Below are positions 57,745 through 64,000 of a stretch of 64,000 nucleotides of DNA, piece by piece. Within the stretch, counting starts at the first letter, position 1. Each line of letters starts with the position of its first letter. This DNA is from Panopea generosa. Its lineage: Eukaryota > Mollusca > Bivalvia > Adapedonta > Hiatellidae. Made by a program: the position numbers and the translations under genes. The notes below the pieces were generated by a model. That model saw nothing but the letters and a program-made list of their open reading frames with translations, did not search any database and was not told the origin of the DNA. The stretch is from the NCBI GenBank assembly GCA_029582155.1, contig CM055896.1:22621110-22685109 (forward strand), read 5' to 3'.

Positions 57745-59230
57745 ATAAACTCTGGGCGCTGTCATATTAAAACGTCACGATCACGTGTTAAAAATACAGC
57801 AGTCGCCACATGGAGGTCGCCATTGCTTTCAATACAGTGCATTATGGTATAACCCTACTATCGATATTTATTCTTCATTCTATAGTAAATAATAAAAGTT
57901 TGAAGGCTTGCCATTCATAGAGAGACCTAATTGAAAGAAGTGAAACTTTTCAACCTGTGCACTACCAAAATGTGATGACAAATGTACACTGTTCACAAAG
58001 TGAAAGTGACTTTCGAAATCATGTATTCATACCCCAATTTCCAAGCATCATTTTTTTTCTCAATTCACAAATCAAACATTACAATGCTTCAAAATGTTCA
58101 AAATACAACAATAATGCCATTTAAATAAAATAAAATGAGCATTAACATAAATAAAATGCTTTTTTAAAGAAGAGGAAACAAGGATTATTTATAACCGCCA
58201 TTAAGCACTTCCTTTTTCCAATGGTGGTACTATGCCTTATGGGAATATACGAACCGCAATGTATTGGGGCCATGTTCCGGGTGACCCGACAACTTTCCAA
58301 CTACAAGAAAAATGCAAATACGGTGTGTGCAATACTTGATTGTGGCGTTTTGACGCATAATTGAAATCAATATGCGTTTTCCTTTGCATATGAAATAAGA
58401 AAATATTGAACAATAAGATAAAATAAAAATGTCTTAGTTGAGGTCTTGAAACTTGTTTTTGACGATTTATCGCTGTTTTTGGCAAATATCCCTGCTGAGT
58501 TAATGTAAATCATTTTCAAATAACCATGTATTTAATCCATTATTATGATATACTGAACCTTTAACAATGAAAATAATAACACAATCAAGCAACTACAATT
58601 GTTTTTGTTTTTTTCGATAGAACAGAAATATATTTTACAGCGGGTTTACAGCTGTGACATATTATCAGCTCGCCGAACATGCACAAGTTTTGAAAAAAAA
58701 GAGTGATTTTTTAAACTTTTTTTTAAATTTTATATCTAATAATGAATTAAAATATGTATACAATTTGTTATTAAAAATATATATATGATCTGTAGTAAAG
58801 TTTAAAGAGCATAACAGTAAGTACGTTAGAAAAATATATAAGGTAAGTTTCAAGGCATTTTTTTAAATATGCAAATGGCAATGCATAATGATTAAGATTA
58901 GTACATCTAAACAAATAAGTTACTATCAAGTACACCACATTTACATTTTCTCTGCAGCCTGAGTTTTGCCTTGGCAGCCGGAACATGGTCGGGTTTTGGT
59001 ATCATCCGTGTATTAAGTACTACGTGCGCGTTTTTTTATCTATCTTGATTTAAGTCTTGATTTAAGATGTATTTCCCTTCCACTCAAATATGGCAGTTTT
59101 GCATCATTTGACAAGTTTATTTTTCGTACAAACCAAAACTGACACCTTCATTCACTCTAATTGTCACCTATTTTATAAGACATAACCATTGAATACCTTT
59201 TAAAAGCAGCCAGCTTGTTCTATATAAACT
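57745..59230 (+). mobile_element. Diverged interspersed element, right copy
   Basis: Plus-strand partner of the minus strand of 6960-7980. Matching blocks are CTGGGCGCTGTCATATT, ACGTCACGATCACGTGTTAA, CGCCACATGGAGGTCGCC, GGCCATGTTCCGG, GGTCTTGAAACTTGTTTTTG, AACAATGAAAATAATAACA and AAAAGCAGCCAGCTTGTTC. An extra roughly 350 bp (57870-58230) and a segment near 59025-59120 are absent from the left copy. Imperfect inverted arms (58245-58290 against 58975-59025) suggest a non-autonomous DNA element. Frames on the minus strand here are unsupported. Confidence 0.65.
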
Positions 59231-59234
59231 AAGG

Positions 59235-60035
59235 TCTAGGTTTTACGCTGTAAAAACATATCATATAGAAAAGTACTTTTCCGTAGCAGGAATGTATTAG
59301 CACATAACATGTACAAACACTGGTTGATTGACTAGCTTGTTCTTTAGAGACAATGCAGTGACGTCTCTTTGAGAAAAAAAGAAGTCCTCAAACGCTCATA
59401 AATACATCCAACTGTTAATAGTCCATAACAATCCCCTTTTTAACACCGACGATGTCTTATTGCAGTATATGCTATTCCAGTTTTTTGCTCTACTCCTCAT
59501 CAGAAAGAAATCACAGCCCCAATAAACCATTTTGAAAATATTTCTAATCAAATTATTTAAGACTCATTTATAGCACAAAAATAGTGTCACCGGTATGGAA
59601 GTGCATGTTAATCATTATCATCTGTCATTATCGGAATAATTAATATGTTTTTCTTAATTGAAACCAAGTACTATCTATCCAGATCCCCAATTGTCTCCAT
59701 ATATATATAAAGAATGTCACTAAGCATTTTCGTTACAAAAGCAAGTAATTAGAATTGCAAACATACTGTGCGAGTTAATCGATGGAAGCCGTTCTATATC
59801 AATTAATCAACAAACATGAACTTTTCAATGCAAATGAGATGCTTTTAGCATAAGGGCCTGTCATTGATTACTTGCCGTCGTCAATGTTTGAATTCCCATC
59901 AATCAAATCAATCGGCATCAAGTATATCAACAGTTATTTGAATAATATAAAAGTTATGGCAGTATCAGTTGTGCTATCTGGGTTCAGGTAAATAAGACAG
60001 CGGTACACCAATCATATACACCACACAGTAAACAT
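59235..60035. other. Non-coding, no gene recognised
   Basis: AT-rich sequence without recognised element. Confidence 0.4.
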
Positions 60036-60039
60036 CAAC

Positions 60040-60390
60040 ATTGAATCCTGGCACCGGTCTCTGCGACATTCTGTTCTTAGGCAACACTGAATCCTAGCAC
60101 CGGTTTCGGCGACATTCTGTTCCCGGGCAACACGGAATCTTAGCACCGGTTTCGGCGACATTCTGCTCCCGGGCAACACTAATTTCTAGCACCGATTTCG
60201 GCGACATTCTGTTTCCGGGCAACACTGAATCCTAGCAACATTGTATACTAAATGTAGCACTGGTTTCGGCGACATTCTGTTCTCGGGCATCATTGTATAC
60301 TAGCACCGGTTTAGGTGACATTCTGTGCCCGGGCAACACTGAATCATAGCACCAGTTTAGCTGACATTCTGTTTCCGGCCAACATTGAAT
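60040..60390. repeat. 46-bp minisatellite, about 7-8 copies
   Basis: GACATTCTGTT occurs at 60065, 60111, 60157, 60203, 60271, 60317 and 60363, a 46-bp spacing apart from one 68-bp step carrying an extra piece. Units contain AGCACCGGTTTCGGC and CCCGGGCAACA. Confidence 0.92.
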
Positions 60391-60394
60391 CCAA

Positions 60395-61340
60395 GGATTC
60401 CAAAAATAGAAACACCATTACAATGTCGGCTTTCTACGGCCACCTGTAACACGCAATGATGTTATTGTGATAGTCATTTTAATGAAGCGATTGATTCTGA
60501 TGAGCTGTTTTTATCAAGCTACGTTTCATGTAGTTTATTATAATATTAGAAATTGTTTGGTTAGTGAAATGTTAAAATCATGAAATAGTTAATAGTGAAA
60601 TAGTTATATATATATAACAAAATTAAGTGTCAGCAGTCTTAAAATACATCTGTAATCATTTTTTAATGATCTTGGAAGTAAAATAGTAGTCTTGATTAAT
60701 CCGGTTTAATACACTTATTAAACAATAGTAAACGCTTTCAACTTGACTGGGAATTTAAGATACACACTTTATATCCATGCTGTCTAGACCATAATTCTTT
60801 TAAATATTTCTTCACCGACGTCGTGTCATATACCTTTAATTGTTTAACAGGGATATATAATGTCTTTTATATTGAAGCAGATGGAAAGCCTTCAGCCTGT
60901 ATTTCCCCCTATAACTGTAATAATCAAGCATTTATCTTCCAGCGTGTTGCTATTTTGACAATAAAGCTAATCTGGTCAGGAAAGAGATGCATTTCTTTAG
61001 AAAAGTAAAATACATATGACTGATGTCAAACTAATGTGATCATCTACAAAAACCTGCTAGTAATACATGCAATAGAAAAATAAGAATATTTTACAACAAC
61101 AGAAAACGCTGAGTTCAAAGGGCACAGCCACCAATTCAGCATTCATTTGTAATAAATCGTCACATTTGCAGCAAATGTGTGTCAGTATATCTAGACAATA
61201 CAGACAAGAACTGTTATGCCTCAAGCTGTATGACTGGTGCATTGTTTATCTAAAGACATAAATATAAGTATGAGATTTTTTTCTCTTTGAGATGTATAAC
61301 TGTTATGTTCAGTAGTATGCAAACAAAAATTATTTCTAGA
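60395..61340. other. Non-coding, no gene recognised
   Basis: AT-rich sequence. The frames at 60823-61008 and 61057-61242 are unsupported. Confidence 0.4.
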
Positions 61341-61346
61341 GGCCGA

Positions 61347-63357
61347 GCATGTTACACGTGTAAAGTAAGTGGACACTTAGCGTGTTCATGAGATATACAC
61401 TTGCATGTTCCACGTGCAAAGTAAGAGGACACTGATCGCGTTCATGAGATATACACTTACATGTACCGCGTGGAAAGTAAGTGGACCTTGACCGCGTTCT
61501 TGAGATATACACTTACATGTACCACGTGCAAAGTAAATTGACCCTGACAGCGTTCATAAGATATACACTTACATGTCACACGTGCAAAGTAAGTGGACCC
61601 TGACAGCGTTCATAAGATATACACTTACATGTAGCACGTGCAAAGTAAGTGGACCCTTGACCTCGTTCATAAGATATACACTTACAAGTATCACGTGCAA
61701 AGTAAGTGGACCTTGACCGCGTTCATAAAATATACACTTACATGTACCAAGTACAAAGTAATTGGACCTTGACAACGTTCATAAAATATACACTTACAAG
61801 TACCACGTGCAAAGTTAGTGGACCCTGACTGCGTTCATAAGATATACACTTATATGTACCACGTGCAAAGTAAGTGGATCGTGACCGCGTTCATGAGATA
61901 TACACTTACATGTACTATATGCAAAGTAAGTGGACCCTGACAGCGTTCATAAGCTATACACTTACATGTACAACGTGCAAAGTAAGTGGACCTTGACAAA
62001 GTTCATGAGATATACACTTACATGTACCATGTGCAAAGTAAGTGGAGCCTGACCGCGTTCATGAGATATACACTTACATGTCCCACGTGCAAAGTAAGTG
62101 GACCCTGACCGCGTTCAGGAGATATACACTTACATTTCCCACGTGCAAAGTAAGTGGACCCTGACAGCTTTCATAAGATATACACTTACATGTACCATTT
62201 GCAAAGTAAGTGGACCCTGACAGCTTTCATAAGATATACACTTACATGTACCATTTGCAAAGTAAGTGGACCCTGACCGCATTCATACGATATACACTTA
62301 CATGTACCACGTGCAAAGTGAATGGACCCTGACAGCGTTCATAAGATATACACTTATATGTCCCACGTGCAAAGTAAGTGGACCTTGACCGCGTTCATAA
62401 GATATACACTTACATGTACCACGTGCAAAGTAAGTGGACCTTGACCGTGTTCATAAGATATACACTTACATGTACCACGTGCAAAGTAGGTGGACCCTGA
62501 CAGCGTTCATAAGATATACACTTACATGTACCACGTGCAAAGTAAGTGGACCCTGACAGCGTACATAAGATATACACTTACATGTACCACGTGCAAAGTA
62601 AGTGGACCCTGACAGCGTTCATAAGATATACACTTACATGTACCACGTGCAAAATAAGTGGACCCTGACCGCGTTCATAAGATATACACTTACATGTACC
62701 ACGTGCAAAGTAAGTGGACCCTGACCTGCGTTCATAAGATATACACTTACATGTTCACGTGCAAAGTAAGTGGACCCTGACAGCGTTCATAAGATATACA
62801 CTTACATGTTCCTCGTGCAAAGTAAGTGGACCCTGATCGCGTTCATAAGATATACACTTACATGTACCACGTGCAAAGTAAGTGGACCCTGACCGCATTC
62901 ATAAGATATACACTTACATGTACCACGTGGAAAGTAAGTGGACCCTGACCGCGTTCATAAGATATACACTAACATGTACCACGTGCAAAGTAAGTGGACC
63001 CTGACAGCGTTCATAAGGTATACACTTACCTGTACCACGTGCAAAGTAAGTGGACCCTGACCGCATTCATAAGATATACACTTACATATACCACCTGCAA
63101 AGTAAGTGGACCTTGACAGCGTTCATAAGATATACACTTACAAGTACCACGTGCAACGTAAGTTGACCCTGACCGCGTTCATATGATATACACTTACATG
63201 TACCACGTGCAAAGTAATTCAACCCTGACCGCGTTCATAAGATATACACTTACATGTTCTACGTGCAAAGTAAGTGGACCTTATATGTATCATGTGTAAA
63301 GTAAGTGGACCTTATATGTATCATGTGTTAAGTAAGTGGACATTGACAGCATTTATG
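61347..63357. repeat. 56-bp satellite array, about 36 copies
   Basis: The unit is 'gatatacacttacatgtacc', then ACGTGCAAAGTAAGTGGACC, then CTGACCGCGTTCATAA, a 56-bp period (GATAT at 61392 and 61448). Each unit holds the perfect 7-bp arms CACTTAC and GTAAGTG separated by 16 nt, with CACGTG between them. The last units near 63280-63340 are shortened to about 30 bp. The minus frame at 61569-61775 is a by-product. Confidence 0.97.
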
Positions 63358-64000
63358 TAAAAAATCTCATAATGTCTCGGATACACTGTTTTAGGTTTGA
63401 TTTTGATAATATGTATCATGATACATGTATATAAACGACAAAACACAGCATATACATAAATGAAGGAGTTAGGCCATAGGTGTAAATGTTAATTATCATA
63501 CACATTGTTTATATGTCTGCTCTTGTTATGAAAGCTGAGTCGTCTGTATGCTATTTACTCTTACTGTTTTATTTCAGAGCTTCTATGCATACGTATACAA
63601 ATATTTATAAAATCTATTAAACTATTTAATTTTCAATTTATATGGACAACTGAGACAACATATACAAACACGTCATGTCTTTTCTTTTTACCGCTTATGG
63701 TAATAGTTTGAAACACATCCTATATTATTATCAGGGATAGCTCCACCAGAAGACAACATGGCGCAGTATAACATGCGACTGGAATTAAACTGTTTGTCTG
63801 CGTTTCCTCCATTTCAACTAGAATAATCACTTATTTTTCATCCAGCGTATTTGTTTTGCGATCATCATAATAGTCCTGTTTGAACCGGTCTTAAGATAAT
63901 GAGAATTCCTTCCATACAGGATTAAATGCATACTGTGTCCATTAGATGTGAAAGCAGTCGTTTTCTCATCGGATATATCGGCATTCCAACAAATCTCATT
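63358..64000. other. Non-coding, no gene recognised
   Basis: AT-rich sequence to the window end with nothing recognised. Confidence 0.4.

Noticed and set aside
61347-63357. CACGTG in each 56-bp unit as an E-box enhancer array
   Set aside because: The palindrome is degenerate in many units (CATGTG, CATTTG, CACCTG), and no promoter or gene lies nearby.

Overview
The window looks like intergenic or heterochromatin-like DNA from a metazoan, most likely a bivalve mollusc. It is AT-rich by eye. It shows no operons, no convincing spliced gene, and no rRNA or canonical tRNA gene. The bivalve assignment is from memory: several diverged interspersed repeats match motifs that recur in bivalve genomes (a run of CCGT units followed by a 'GATGGATT' and 'AAGGTCACACTT' module, a 'TTGACATGTGTACAAAG' and 'CTCCGGAAACG' module, and tRNA-headed SINEs). 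No gene identifies the species.

About one third of the sequence is tandem satellite. The main arrays are a 52-bp unit (3.8-7.0 kb), 39-bp (11.0-11.5), 54-bp abutting 48-bp (18.0-20.6), 78/76-bp (21.0-25.8), a 22/16-bp composite (28.9-29.7), 50/73-bp (39.9-46.7, the largest), and 56-bp (61.3-63.4). Smaller arrays have 35, 53, 50, 59, 38, 21 and 46-bp units. Most units fall between 38 and 59 bp and are not obviously related to one another. Several carry a perfect 5-7 bp inverted repeat inside each monomer. The 78-bp and 50-bp arrays show multi-monomer (higher-order) duplications.

Between arrays lie transposon relics. There is a nearly full-length mariner (29.7-31.0 kb) with both terminal repeats and a broken DD34D transposase, the 3' end of a non-LTR retrotransposon reverse transcriptase on the minus strand (34.9-35.4), and several tRNA-like SINE heads. 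A 466-bp element with 32-bp terminal inverted repeats encloses a 21-bp tandem array (51.6-52.1). Several diverged long duplications also occur: 27.3/35.5 kb direct, 7.0/57.7 kb inverted, 50.6/52.4 kb direct and 32.9/33.8 kb direct.

The most interesting structure is a roughly 100-bp 'seed' sequence. It occurs unamplified at 49.2 kb and partly at 10.5 kb. It lies at the left edge of the 53-bp array (9.0 kb) and, more diverged, of the 78-bp array (21.0 kb). This suggests two different satellites grew from the same position of one mobile element. Nearly all long open frames are by-products of satellites whose unit is a multiple of three or lacks stops. No cooperating gene set is present.
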